Part shown: piece by piece, positions 8,786-16,986 of the stretch
Layout of the letters: each line of letters begins with the position of its first letter
How positions within the stretch are numbered: the first letter of the stretch is position 1
Source: G963678445 sp963678445
GTDB lineage: Bacteria > Hydrogenedentota > Hydrogenedentia > Hydrogenedentales > G963678445
Assembly (NCBI GenBank): GCA_963678445.1
Contig: OY782877.1
Coordinates: forward strand, 744,001-808,000
Reading direction: 5' to 3'
Length of the DNA: 64,000 bases
Program-made: the position numbers and the translations under genes
Notes under the pieces: generated by a model
Database searches by the model: none
Seen by the model: the letters and a program-made list of their open reading frames with translations, nothing else
Told to the model about the DNA's origin: nothing

Positions 8786-8816
8786 CTCTCCCGACAGAAC
8801 GGTTTTGCCGGGAGAG
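8786..8816. terminator. Hairpin between convergent genes
   Basis: An 8-bp perfect stem CTCTCCCG/CGGGAGAG encloses 15 bases between the stop codons of the two convergent genes. There is no clear T-run on either strand, so its role as a terminator is only suggested. Confidence 0.35.
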
Positions 8817-8833
8817 ACACTGCAACACACGAA

Positions 8834-10600
8834 TTAGTCTTGAACGGCTTCCCCTTCTTCAGGAAGGGACGGCATAGACAAATGGACGGTGCCGTCTTTT
8901 TTGATTTTGTACCACACGATGCCCCCTTCGATGATTAACCAGACTTGCAGCAGCACCACGATCCCACCCAGAAAGACGAGTAGTCCGTGCTTGGCGGGTA
9001 TCCATTGGGTAAATATGTTGTAACACATCCCCCAGGTAGGGATAAGCGTCATCAGGGCCAAGGGGGCAAGCAAAAACCAGAACGGGCGTCGCCCGCGCAA
9101 TAGATAGAACACGAGCACGAGGAAGGCAAGGCCAGCAAGGAGCTGGTTCACAGCACCGAATAGGGGCCACAGGAGCAGTCCGCCTGAACCCGGACCTTTG
9201 GGACCGTCAAGCAAAGCCAGCATCCCCCCTGTTCCTACCGCTATTCCGGTGGCGATGTATTTATTAGTCAGTCCGGGAAGATGAAGCGACGTTCCCAGTT
9301 CCTGAATCACGTAGCGTTGCAAACGGGTAGCGGTGTCGAGGGTGGTGGCTGCAAAACAAGCTACCATTACCGCAATTATACCCGCGGCCAAATCCAGAGG
9401 AATGCCCAGCACCTGTATCATGTTCGCCGCCCCATCGATAAAGGCGGCCAGTTTCTCTACCAGGCCCATCTGCCCCCAGGAACCGCCGTAGTAATGATGC
9501 CAGGCAGCTGTTCCCTCCAGACCGTTGGGGTGGCGCATGCCCAGACCGGCGCAGCAGGCGACGATAACAAGGATGGCCAGTACACCTTCAAAAAGCATGC
9601 CGCCATAACCTACATATAATGCATCTGTCTCCCGGTTCAATTGCTTGGAGGAGGTGCCGGATGAAACCAGGCAGTGAAAACCGGATACGGCGCCGCAGGC
9701 AATGGTGATGAACAGGAAGGGAAACATGGGGGGAGCACCGGCGACATCGGAATTGAATGCCGGTGCGGCAAGTTCTGGACGGGCAACCAGCAGTCCAAGC
9801 ATAAGAAGCGCCAGGGTGACAAAGAGTTGTTGAGAATTGATGAAATCGCGGGGCTGCAACAATACCCATACGGGAAGCACGCTGGCAATGAAGCAATACA
9901 CCAGGAGCACCAGAGTCCAGACAACGACCTCGGCAATATAGTTTTCAGAGAATAAGGGAAGGCCCAAATCAATGGGGAGATATTTCACCCCCAGGTAGAC
10001 GCATCCATAGAGAATTACCAGCGCGACCAATGCGGGCAACAAGGGCGCCCCTTTTCGTTTATACATCCAGAACCCCGCCAGCACGGCCAATGGCATAGAC
10101 ATCCACACCGACAAAACGGTTTGGGGATAGATGGCGAAAATAACGGCAATGACCAGGCCAAAGATACCTATGACGATCATAAGCACGAAAAACATGATGC
10201 ATAGAAACAACAGGCGGGCGCGTGTAGAAATTACCTGACCGGCCACATCACCAATGCTCTGACCGCGGGAACGCAAGGAGACCACCAGCGAACCAAAATC
10301 ATGCACGGCCCCCACAAAGATACAGCCAAAAACCACCCATAACAGCGCAGGAAGCCATCCCCAGAATACGGCAATAGCAGGACCAACGATAGGGCCTGTA
10401 CCCGCGATGGAAGTGAAATGATGTCCAAAAAGCACGGATTTGCGCGTGGGCACATAGTCTACGCCATCGCGACACGTATGCGCGGGCGTCAGACGTGTTG
10501 GATCCAAACCAAAAATCTTGCGTCCCAACCAGCGACCATAGGTATGGTACGCCACCAAATACCCTGCAAAACTTAACAAAACCAATACGAGTGTCGTCAT
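8834..10600 (-). CDS. cstA: CstA-family carbon starvation transporter
   Basis: A 588-residue multi-spanning inner membrane protein of the CstA family, known in enterobacteria for uptake of peptides and, for related members, pyruvate. Signatures: YHTYGRWLGRKIFGLDP at the N-terminus, TPAHTCRDGVDYVPT, HHFTSIAGTGPIVGPAIAVFWGWLPA, GAVHDFGSLVVSLRSRGQSIGD and SGFHCLVSSGTSSKQL. The ATG at 10600 (after AAAGAGATG) begins the first membrane helix; a longer frame to 10846 would translate the family A repeat, so I reject it. The length is shorter than the ~700 residues of the E. coli protein but fits the shorter CstA group. Pyruvate uptake would fit the POR operon nearby; this is inference. The long leader of the transcript could include the repeat hairpins. 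Confidence 0.9.
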   Translation of the reverse strand: MTTLVLVLLSFAGYLVAYHTYGRWLGRKIFGLDPTRLTPAHTCRDGVDYVPTRKSVLFGHHFTSIAGTGPIVGPAIAVFWGWLPALLWVVFGCIFVGAVHDFGSLVVSLRSRGQSIGDVAGQVISTRARLLFLCIMFFVLMIVIGIFGLVIAVIFAIYPQTVLSVWMSMPLAVLAGFWMYKRKGAPLLPALVALVILYGCVYLGVKYLPIDLGLPLFSENYIAEVVVWTLVLLVYCFIASVLPVWVLLQPRDFINSQQLFVTLALLMLGLLVARPELAAPAFNSDVAGAPPMFPFLFITIACGAVSGFHCLVSSGTSSKQLNRETDALYVGYGGMLFEGVLAILVIVACCAGLGMRHPNGLEGTAAWHHYYGGSWGQMGLVEKLAAFIDGAANMIQVLGIPLDLAAGIIAVMVACFAATTLDTATRLQRYVIQELGTSLHLPGLTNKYIATGIAVGTGGMLALLDGPKGPGSGGLLLWPLFGAVNQLLAGLAFLVLVFYLLRGRRPFWFLLAPLALMTLIPTWGMCYNIFTQWIPAKHGLLVFLGGIVVLLQVWLIIEGGIVWYKIKKDGTVHLSMPSLPEEGEAVQD

Positions 10601-10681
10601 AATGCATCTCTTTCCAGATAACGAAGAAAACATCCAAGTGCGCAATACCGGGCAACGACACTGCACACGGGTATTATAGGG

Positions 10682-10802
10682 ACTAAAATTCCAAAAGTTG
10701 TCATAAAAAACGAACTTTTTTACTGCTGTCAGGGATGGTAAGGACCATATTTCTTGGGTGTGGCCCTGGCCACCTTGTGGTCGCTGGACCACTTTGGTGA
10801 CT
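10682..10802 (-). repeat. Family A dispersed palindromic element
   Basis: A full-length copy in the cstA upstream region with TTGTCATAAAAAACGAAC, GGTAAGGACCATATTTCTTGG, GTGGCCctGGCCAC and the hairpin GTGGTC-GCTG-GACCAC, ending ACTTTGGTGACT. In comparison with 4451-4570, the outer stem pair changes from C-G to T-A on both arms at once. Confidence 0.9.
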
Positions 10803-10889
10803 TGAGGCACTGAGAAAGATACAAGTCCGAAATCATCGCAACACATGCATTATCTATTATGCCGCGCCCCCTTGCGATCCGTCAAAGCT

Positions 10890-11777
10890 TCAACGAGAAT
10901 CCACGGATTCTGCATCCACATCCCCCTCCACATCCGCTTGCGATTCCGCCTGCGCCTCAGGGGCAGCGATCTCAAAAAGGAAGATGCGGGATTCAATACT
11001 GGTGTGGCCTTGCAACGCCCCCCAATGAAAGGCGTAAAAGCCTGGCTCCAAGGGCAAAACAGGACGAAGCGAAAGCAACAAATGCCCCGGCTCATCCATC
11101 GGCTCCACAAGCACGGGAATCGTCCGCTCGGCCACCCAAACCTTTTCCGGGAAACGAGCCGCCAAGCCCTCCTCGTCCAACGCCTCCTCCTGCGACAAGA
11201 CAGGCATTTGCGCCCCCTGCTGCGGAATCGCAGCCATCGTTTGTTCAAGCCGACACAGCGTCACATCATACTCGGGCAGCTTGTGGCAAATAATAAACGG
11301 ACTCGGGTTCGTCGTGTTCGTTTCCGGCGTCTTCTTCGTCCCATAAATGAGCCCATCGGGACTACGGTACCGCTTGGGCGCAATACGCTCCATCTCCTTA
11401 TAACGATTTTCTTCGTATATATACACCCCCTTTGCACCAGGGAGTGGCCACAACTGCACCTCAGCAACATCGACCACCGTAAGCTTCAAGCCCGCCTCAA
11501 TATGTTGCTTCCCCAAAGTCAATGCACCCGGCGTGTAGCCCGTCTTAATGAACTCCAACGCTTGCGCGCCAGGCGCACAACGCAAGCTATACTCACCCCG
11601 CCCATTAGTAACAGCCTGATACTCCGTATTCTTCACACACACCGCCACCCCAGGCAACGCCTGGCCACGCACATCGACCACCACGCCACGCAGCATAAGC
11701 GTACCATCGCAAGCGCTCAGCACAACACCCAAAAAAAGTGTCAGGAAAATACAAAGACTATGTGGAAAACGATTCAT
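10890..11777 (-). CDS. Lipoprotein with an N-terminal carboxypeptidase-regulatory-like domain
   Basis: A 295-residue predicted outer-membrane or periplasmic lipoprotein. The signal peptide ends in the lipobox LSAC (Cys about residue 23). Residues ~27-95 (LRGVVVDVRGQALPGVAVCV ... NGRGEYSLRC ... FIKTGYTPG) look like the beta-sandwich 'carboxypeptidase regulatory-like' domain that often presents or binds extracellular partners. The rest (about 100-275) has no recognisable domain, and the end is acidic (EAQAESQADVEGDVDAESVD). No neighbouring gene is in an operon with it; palindromic repeats flank both sides. Confidence 0.7.
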   Translation of the reverse strand: MNRFPHSLCIFLTLFLGVVLSACDGTLMLRGVVVDVRGQALPGVAVCVKNTEYQAVTNGRGEYSLRCAPGAQALEFIKTGYTPGALTLGKQHIEAGLKLTVVDVAEVQLWPLPGAKGVYIYEENRYKEMERIAPKRYRSPDGLIYGTKKTPETNTTNPSPFIICHKLPEYDVTLCRLEQTMAAIPQQGAQMPVLSQEEALDEEGLAARFPEKVWVAERTIPVLVEPMDEPGHLLLSLRPVLPLEPGFYAFHWGALQGHTSIESRIFLFEIAAPEAQAESQADVEGDVDAESVDSR

Positions 11778-11808
11778 CTATATACACCCAAAAAAGTGGC
11801 CCGCGTCA

Positions 11809-11872
11809 GCGGTCCAGCGACCGCAAGGTGGCCAGTGCCACCCGCAATACTATGGTCCTTGCCAGCCCTGAC
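11809..11872 (+). repeat. Family A element, short copy
   Basis: It has GCGGTC-CAGC-GACCGC, AAGGTGGCCAGTGCCACC and ATGGTCCTTGCCAGCCCTGA, but lacks the TGTCATAAAAA end. It is the first of several repeats crowding the non-coding stretch 11778-12276. Confidence 0.8.
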
Positions 11873-12016
11873 CCAGGATACCTTTAATTCTTTTCACTCC
11901 CACAATCCAAAGAGGGAATACATAGCCCGAGTTTTCACATCTCAGTTCCAACAGAGAACAACAACGAGAACTTTCTCTATAATATCTTCCAACGGACAAC
12001 AGTTCCGCATCACCCT

Positions 12017-12042
12017 CGTTCCCACGGTCCTCCGTGGGAACG
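12017..12042. repeat. Family B single hairpin
   Basis: A perfect 11-bp palindrome CGTTCCCACGG / CCGTGGGAACG with a TCCT loop; it is one half of the family B double-hairpin elements. Confidence 0.8.
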
Positions 12043-12092
12043 AAAACAAGCCCTTGCCTATCCGTCCCCACAAAAAAACGCATATAACCAGA

Positions 12093-12147
12093 CTACGAAG
12101 CAAAGCTCCGGAGACAACTGCGTTACGAAGTGCAGCTTCGTAACGAG
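12093..12147 (-). repeat. Family D hairpin block (partial)
   Basis: It contains CTACGAAGCAAAGCTCCGGAG followed by the long hairpin CGTTACGAAG-TGCAG-CTTCGTAACG. It is the inverse-oriented partial copy of the block at 18450-18554, 21381-21483 and 33050-33113. Confidence 0.75.
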
Positions 12148-12151
12148 AGAA

Positions 12152-12203
12152 AGTGGCCAGGGCCAGACCCAGACCCAGGAGATATGGTCCTCACCAGCCC
12201 TGA
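12152..12203 (+). repeat. Family A element, truncated copy
   Basis: GTGGCCAGGGCCAGACCC, a local duplication of AGACCC, then GGAGATATGGTCC and CCAGCCCTGA. The GTGGTCCAGCGACCAC hairpin is missing. Confidence 0.7.
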
Positions 12204-12232
12204 CCTAAACCAGCCCTAAACAATTCCTCGTT

Positions 12233-12275
12233 TTTCTTTGCTTCTTTCTTTTTCCGTAAAAAGAAAGAAGAAGAT
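12233..12275 (-). repeat. Family C inverted repeat next to a gene end
   Basis: CGTTTTTCTTTGC followed by the T-rich/A-rich hairpin centred on TTTTTCCGTAAAAA. It ends two bases before the stop codon of the following minus-strand gene, so it would be transcribed as a 3' hairpin. Confidence 0.8.
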
Positions 12276-12276
12276 A

Positions 12277-13032
12277 CTAAAAAGACTGCCGCGCCATAAA
12301 TCCGGCACTAATCTTGACGCTTTCCATAGAATCCCCCTCAGATTCATCCTGCTCAACAATATACCACTGCGCACCAATCTCCTTACCCGCCTGCAACACC
12401 GCAGCAATATCCATGCACCCACTTCCCACCTCCGTAAAGATAGGATCCTTCCCCGGCACATAATCCTTAATATGCAACAGCGGAGCCCGTTTCCCAAACT
12501 TCCGAATCAAAGCAGGCGTATCCGCCCCCCCCACCGTAGTCCAACACGTATCCAATTCCGCCGCCAGATTCTCCGGAGCCGTTCGCCCATAAATCAAATC
12601 AAAAATAACATCGCCATCCAGCGTTTCAAACTCATGCTCATGATTGTGATAACACAACTGCAAGCCCGCCTCACGGATACGCGCCCCTGCGGCATCCATC
12701 TTCTCGATAGCATCAAGCCAGGTCGCCTTATCAGGAAACTCCTCCCCCCCCATCCAGGGCACCACGATAAAATTCAGCTGCAACGTCTTCGCATTTTCAA
12801 TAGCAGCCTCAACATCCGCAAAAACCTCATCATAGCCCACATGCATGCTGACGGCCGTCAAGCCCGCCTCATCCAGCAACACCTTAAACTCCGCCGCCGT
12901 CCTGTCATACAAACCCGCCAGCTCCACATAGTCATACCCCACCCCCTTCACCTGCCGCAAAGCCGCTGCAACATCCTTCTCCAAATAATCCCGTACCGAA
13001 TACAACTGCAACGCAAAAGGAAACGAAGCCAT
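12277..13032 (-). CDS. Sugar phosphate isomerase/epimerase-like TIM-barrel protein
   Basis: A 251-residue cytoplasmic protein of the xylose-isomerase-like TIM-barrel superfamily (AP endonuclease 2 type). Key pieces: FALQLYSVRDYLEKD at the start, GYDYVELAGLYD, SMHVGYDE, LCYHNHEHEFE (metal-ligand His/Glu), AAELDTCW and LLHIKDY (ligand His), the order expected for the family. The ATG at 13032 (GGGAGAG ribosome binding site) begins the first strand; an extension to 13161 would translate repeat sequence. The substrate is unknown. A second member follows upstream at 13340-14119, separated by two repeat copies. Confidence 0.85.
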   Translation of the reverse strand: MASFPFALQLYSVRDYLEKDVAAALRQVKGVGYDYVELAGLYDRTAAEFKVLLDEAGLTAVSMHVGYDEVFADVEAAIENAKTLQLNFIVVPWMGGEEFPDKATWLDAIEKMDAAGARIREAGLQLCYHNHEHEFETLDGDVIFDLIYGRTAPENLAAELDTCWTTVGGADTPALIRKFGKRAPLLHIKDYVPGKDPIFTEVGSGCMDIAAVLQAGKEIGAQWYIVEQDESEGDSMESVKISAGFMARQSF

Positions 13033-13102
13033 TTTACACACTCTCCCGGTTATAACCTGCTCCCGCCCATGCTCCCAGACAAGAACTCTCCATTCCACAT
13101 CC

Positions 13103-13203
13103 AAAGTGGTCCAGCGACCACACGCAAGAGGTATGGTCCTTACCGTCCCTGGCCACAGCAAAAATTTCCGTTTTTATGACAACTCTTGAAGTTTTAGTCA
13201 CTA
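13103..13203 (+). repeat. Family A element, variant lacking the GTGGCC palindrome
   Basis: AAAGTGGTCCAGCGACCACAC, then AGAGGTATGGTCCTTACCGTCCCTGG and TTTTTATGACAACT, ending TTTTAGTCACT. It is directly abutted by the next copy, giving a tandem pair that fills 13033-13339. Confidence 0.9.
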
Positions 13204-13320
13204 AAGTAGTCCAGCGACCACAAGGTGGCCAGCACCACCGGCGATATTTATGGTCCTTATCGTCGCTGACCGCAGCAAAAATTCCATTTTTTGTGACAGC
13301 TTTTGAAGGTGTCCGTCACT
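13204..13320 (+). repeat. Family A element, full copy
   Basis: AAAGTAGTCCAGCGACCACAAG, GTGGCC-AGCACCACC, TTTATGGTCCTTATCGTCGCTGA and TTTTTTGTGACAGCTTT, ending GTCCGTCACT. The first stem has one arm changed (GTAGTC/GACCAC), leaving a G-A to wobble-type mismatch, so this copy is partly decayed. Confidence 0.9.
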
Positions 13321-13339
13321 ACCCTACAGCCCTACCCAC

Positions 13340-14119
13340 CTAAACCATCAGCACCTGCTTCTCCAAAAAAGCATAACTTATACGAATCGCTTCGAACAAA
13401 TCCCCATCACACGTATCCTGCTCATAAACATACCACTCCACCCCCGCACTACGCGCCGCCTCAAAAACAGGCGGCCACTCAAGCGTACCACAGCCCAGCG
13501 CCTCAAATTTCGGACGCCCCTCCTCATCCTTGTCCGGACTCAAATCCTTCACATGGATCACCGGACAACGCCCCGCATACTTTCGCAAATAGCCCGCGGG
13601 CGACTCCCCCGCCACCTGCACCCAGGCAAGATCCAGCTCCGCATACAAATGCTCCGGCTCCGTATTGACATACAACAAATCCAGCTTCGTCAACTCCTCC
13701 CCCTCAAAACGCTCAAACTCAACATCATGATTATGATACGACAAACGCATACCATGCCGTTTAAGCCTTGCCCCCAACACATCCAGCCGCCTTGCACCCT
13801 GCAACCAGCTCTCCCGCGTCTCACGACAATCCTCCATCATCCCGCCAGGCGCCACATCACCCGCCCCCAGCACTCGCCAAAACGCACACCTCGCCTCAAA
13901 ATCCTCCTCAAAACGCTCCACCCCATCATGCCCCGCCACACACACCAGTCCCGCCGCATCCAGATGCATACGAATTTCCTCCGCAGGCAAATCCGGCATA
14001 CCACTCCACTGCACATACCGCCACCCCGCCTCACGCACCCGCCGCAACGTCCCCACCAAATCCTCCTTCGCCGGCTCACGCAACGTAAAAAGCTGTATGG
14101 CAATACAAGGCCTATCCAT
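13340..14119 (-). CDS. Sugar phosphate isomerase/epimerase-like TIM-barrel protein (second copy)
   Basis: A 259-residue paralogue-like neighbour of the protein at 12277-13032. Shared pieces: AIQLFTLREPAKEDL at the start, MRLSYHNHDVEFERF (HNH with ligand residues), YAELDLAWV and PVIHVKDLSPDKD, then YVYEQDTCDGDLFEAIRISYAFL, matching YIVEQDESEGDSMESVKIS of the first. Both therefore belong to the same xylose-isomerase-like superfamily, though overall they are clearly divergent. The ATG at 14119 has a strong GGGGAGGTG ribosome binding site. It is rich in Arg codons (CGC/CGG) and GC, unlike the AT-rich genes beyond the tRNA. Confidence 0.85.
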   Translation of the reverse strand: MDRPCIAIQLFTLREPAKEDLVGTLRRVREAGWRYVQWSGMPDLPAEEIRMHLDAAGLVCVAGHDGVERFEEDFEARCAFWRVLGAGDVAPGGMMEDCRETRESWLQGARRLDVLGARLKRHGMRLSYHNHDVEFERFEGEELTKLDLLYVNTEPEHLYAELDLAWVQVAGESPAGYLRKYAGRCPVIHVKDLSPDKDEEGRPKFEALGCGTLEWPPVFEAARSAGVEWYVYEQDTCDGDLFEAIRISYAFLEKQVLMV

Positions 14120-14315
14120 AGCACCTCCCCAACCCACACTTCCAATCCTTCCCATTTCCACTACCCCACAAAAGCGCATTGTGAAGGATACCACCCCCAA
14201 ATGCAACCCACCGCATGCCGAATCCATTGTCTCCATCAAATGCCCCACCAAAAAAAAGCCCCATCACCAACCAACGCCATCCCGCCCCAAAAACAAGAAA
14301 AATCCTTGACATCCC

Positions 14316-14344
14316 CCCCCTGATTTTGTATACTTCCTCTGCTT
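14316..14344 (+). promoter_or_regulatory. Sigma-70 type promoter of the tRNA-Ala gene
   Basis: TTGACA, a 17-base spacer and TATACT; transcription would start near 14351, about 20 bases before the tRNA. This is a consensus-quality promoter and supports housekeeping-sigma recognition in this organism. Confidence 0.88.
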
Positions 14345-14371
14345 GAGTGCGCATAGCGTGTTTTTAGCCTT

Positions 14372-14447
14372 GGGGCCGTAGCTCAGTTGGGAGAGCGCAT
14401 GACTGGCAGTCATGAGGTCAGGGGTTCGATCCCCCTCGGCTCCACCA
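14372..14447 (+). tRNA. tRNA-Ala, anticodon GGC
   Basis: A 76-nt cloverleaf with acceptor GGGGCCG/CGGCTCC, D arm around GCTCAGTTGGGAGAGC, anticodon arm CATGA-CTGGCAG-TCATG with anticodon GGC at 14405-14407, T arm with GGTTCGAT, and an encoded CCA end. The G3-U70 pair, the identity element of alanine tRNAs, is present. It has its own promoter and is followed by a strong terminator, so it is a single-gene transcript. An AT-rich gene block begins just beyond its 3' end. Confidence 0.97.
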
Positions 14448-14457
14448 TTAGACACAC

Positions 14458-14502
14458 AATAGCTCAACGACTTAAAAAACAGGTCGTTGAGCTATTTTTT
14501 TT
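14458..14502 (+). terminator. Rho-independent terminator of tRNA-Ala
   Basis: A perfect 14-bp stem AATAGCTCAACGAC/GTCGTTGAGCTATT with an 11-base loop and a run of T. It lies 11 bases after the tRNA 3' end. Confidence 0.93.
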
Positions 14503-14621
14503 GCCTTCTAGCGCTGCTTTAGGAAACGCCGACCTCGACAAAATACATAGAAAACAGATCCATACAATCGTTTTTATTGAAAAAATCAATAAAGCTTTTT
14601 TTATCTTTTTAATCGATATTT

Positions 14622-14650
14622 TTGACAAATCCTGTTACTATGCTTATACT
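14622..14650 (+). promoter_or_regulatory. Consensus promoter upstream of the AT-rich gene block
   Basis: TTGACA, 17 bases, TATACT, the same elements and spacing as the tRNA-Ala promoter. A start near 14657 would give a leader of about 130 bases before the first gene at 14790. The rest of 14503-14789 is AT-rich with no further feature seen. Confidence 0.75.
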
Positions 14651-14789
14651 CGCCTTGAAATACTTAGTTTAGTTAGTTGTGCTGTTGATATTATGCTTCC
14701 CTTAAACTTTAAAAAATGGCATTTTAACAAAATTCCTTTCTTTTGATTGTGATTGCTAAATCATTTGCGAATCTTAGAGGTCACATAGC

Positions 14790-15563
14790 ATGAAAAAAGC
14801 TCCAGCAAAAACGATATCTCAGAAAAACATCGTAAAACTACTAATACTATCAGGGCTTCTGGTTTTAGCATATGTGTGGATTCAGGAATCGTTGCAGGGG
14901 CAACAAAAATCAATTGACTTATTAAGCTTTCGATTTGAGGACGGGAGCTGCTTATTTAGAATTGAGGGGGGCATTATAGTATTTCTACTTTTAATGGCTC
15001 TGTTATTTTCTTTAACGACTCTGTTGTTTTCTTGGCCTCTTTTTAAAAAAAAGAACGCATGGAAAGCCAAAAGCGTTACAGTAAAATTTGGCGACTTGTT
15101 CGAAATAGAACTTTCGCCGAATCCTGTGGTAGTTCGAATCGCCTATCAGGCGTGGGTTGAAATATCGACACGTAAAGTTGGATTGCCATTTGATGAAAAA
15201 GATGATGTGATTATTGAGGTTTATAATTCGTGGTACCAGCTCTTTGGTATTTTGCGCGATTTGGCCAAAAGTGTTCCTGCAGAAGAACTACGCACAAACA
15301 AGGATGCAAAAGAATTGGTTACTCTTTTGCTTGCGATTCTTAACGATGGATTACGACCCCATCTGACCTGCTGGCAGGCCAAATTTCGTCGATGGTATGC
15401 AAGTGAAGAGGGTTTGGAAGAAAACAGCACTAAAACGCCACAAGAAATTCAGCAGAGGTATCAAGATTATACCCCTCTGGTAGAAGATTTGAAAAAAATA
15501 AACCAAGATTTTGTGGACTTTCGAGAGGATTTATTCCGGTTGATAGAAGGAGAAAAGACGTAG
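14790..15563 (+). CDS. Unrecognised two-helix membrane protein, first gene of the TIR-associated block
   Basis: A 257-residue protein with two hydrophobic segments (about residues 16-31 and 60-80) and a C-terminal cytosolic domain of ~170 residues. The domain has KVGLPFDEKDDVIIEVYNSW, SWYQLFGILRDL and, further on, LNDGLRPHLTCWQAKFRRWY, then PQEIQQRYQDYTPLVEDLKK. I recall similar 'GLRPHLT.WQ..FR.WY' sequences among hypothetical proteins of other bacteria but know of no assigned function. The ribosome binding site AGAGGT precedes the ATG. The gene is AT-rich compared with its chromosomal surroundings, consistent with horizontal transfer. Being membrane-anchored and next to a TIR gene, it could be a sensor or pore-like partner; this is inference. 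Confidence 0.75.
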   Translation: MKKAPAKTISQKNIVKLLILSGLLVLAYVWIQESLQGQQKSIDLLSFRFEDGSCLFRIEGGIIVFLLLMALLFSLTTLLFSWPLFKKKNAWKAKSVTVKFGDLFEIELSPNPVVVRIAYQAWVEISTRKVGLPFDEKDDVIIEVYNSWYQLFGILRDLAKSVPAEELRTNKDAKELVTLLLAILNDGLRPHLTCWQAKFRRWYASEEGLEENSTKTPQEIQQRYQDYTPLVEDLKKINQDFVDFREDLFRLIEGEKT

Positions 15564-15646
15564 CTGGCTTTATAAAAAATTTGCATAAGAGGAAACGTTT
15601 CAAGATGCATTGATCTTTATTATTTAACGGGGAAAAGGGGATAGTT

Positions 15647-16933
15647 ATGAGTGATACACACGAATGGTTCTTTGAAATTTCTAACCCGTCCGATGAACCG
15701 AGAACAGAGCACGTAGAAGTGGATTTAGAAGCTTTAGGAAGTCCAACCCCTAATCCTTCTGGTTGCTATTCGCTCCATAAAAAACAAGCGTATGGTGGAT
15801 GGGAACAGGTAGAATGCCAGGTCGACCCGTTAGATGATATAGGCTTGAAAGGTGTTTTAAGCTTTAGAGTAGACGCTCTCCCTCCTTCAGGTGTAGATGA
15901 TTATTCCATTGCCTCCGCTTGCTTTAAACTAAAGGAGGAAGACGCTCCGAAAAAAACGCCTGGCAATTCGTCCCTCTATCTAGATTATTATTATAAAAAT
16001 GCGCCAGGCGATGGGTACTCTCCTGTAGAACTGGACGATGATGAGGCTTATGGCCTGAAATTTAGAAGTAAGAATCTTGAATTCTACTTAAGCCTTGTGC
16101 CTGATCCCGCTGAGTTTTGGGCCCCTCCCCAAAAACCTTCTGGGAATATTGCGGGTGCAGTTACGAGTATCGTTTCGGGTATAGGAAACCTCTTTCTGCC
16201 TGGTATGCAGATTCTTACAGAGGACTTTCCTAATGGCGACTATTGGGGAAAAATAACAGAGCTTTCTTTACCTCTATCTCCGTGGGAACTAAAAAATCCA
16301 CATATTGAACGAATAGATCAGGAATATGAATTAGTGCACTCTAATTGTGGACCTGTGCGAATTGTGGCTGTTATTCGTTCACAGCCTATACATTTTCATT
16401 ATTCCCGTTTCCCACTGGGGAATGCCTCAACCGTTGAAAAGCTTCCTGTTTCCTGTCGCTTGTATCGGGTTTTTTCTTTGTATCCCGATATAACAGGCTA
16501 TGCAGAAGAAATTTTTGTTTTAACAGAGAAAAAAAGCGGTGGTTTACCAATTAGTTTTTGTCCGCATTTTTTATCGTCTTTTTCCAGCTATAGCAACGCC
16601 CAAGAGGTATTCGGAAATAATAACACGTTGCACCGTTTAGGATATATTCCAGATTACTTTCTATTGCATACCTTTTTTGGTTACCAAGGACCGCACGAAA
16701 ATTTGTCTGCTGTTGCTTCTGATTCATGTATTCGGGATATCAGAATATGCAATAATAGCATTTCTTTTCAGCTTTCAACAGGATTTAGAAAACGCTTGCG
16801 CTATTTGTTCCCTTGCAATTTGAAAAGGGATAAGCTAAATCTCGATGAAATAGGAAGACACTGGTATGAAGCACTGTACAAACCTATATCGATTGTAAGA
16901 CCGAAGAAGCGGTCCTATTCTCCCATAGGATAA
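15647..16933 (+). CDS. Unrecognised 428-residue protein of the TIR-associated block
   Basis: The second gene, 83 bases after the first, with ribosome binding site AAAAGGGGATAG. The protein has no signal peptide. Its N-terminal third (WFFEISNPSDEPRTEHVEVD...) and a later stretch (YELVHSNCGPVRIVAVIRSQ) look like beta-sandwich strands; GPVRIVAV is reminiscent of strand motifs in large carbohydrate-active beta-sandwich proteins, but I see no catalytic signature. A Gly/Ile-rich hydrophobic stretch (GNIAGAVTSIVSGIGNLFLPGM, about residues 166-187) could be a single membrane-inserting segment. The C-terminus is basic. Function is unknown; the co-orientation with the neighbours suggests one transcription unit. 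Confidence 0.75.
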   Translation: MSDTHEWFFEISNPSDEPRTEHVEVDLEALGSPTPNPSGCYSLHKKQAYGGWEQVECQVDPLDDIGLKGVLSFRVDALPPSGVDDYSIASACFKLKEEDAPKKTPGNSSLYLDYYYKNAPGDGYSPVELDDDEAYGLKFRSKNLEFYLSLVPDPAEFWAPPQKPSGNIAGAVTSIVSGIGNLFLPGMQILTEDFPNGDYWGKITELSLPLSPWELKNPHIERIDQEYELVHSNCGPVRIVAVIRSQPIHFHYSRFPLGNASTVEKLPVSCRLYRVFSLYPDITGYAEEIFVLTEKKSGGLPISFCPHFLSSFSSYSNAQEVFGNNNTLHRLGYIPDYFLLHTFFGYQGPHENLSAVASDSCIRDIRICNNSISFQLSTGFRKRLRYLFPCNLKRDKLNLDEIGRHWYEALYKPISIVRPKKRSYSPIG

Positions 16934-16986
16934 AGTTAACGATTAAATTGTTATGCAAGTAGATGCGAGTTAAAAAGGATTGCAAC

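Noticed and set aside
8834..10846. N-terminal extension of CstA to 10846
   Set aside because: The extra 82 residues would be translated from the family A repeat and contain no transporter features; ATG 10600 has a ribosome binding site and starts the first helix.
10845..12143. 432-codon plus-strand frame opposite the lipoprotein gene
   Set aside because: It is Arg/His/Pro-rich and crosses several palindromic repeats; the minus strand has a lipobox and a recognisable domain.
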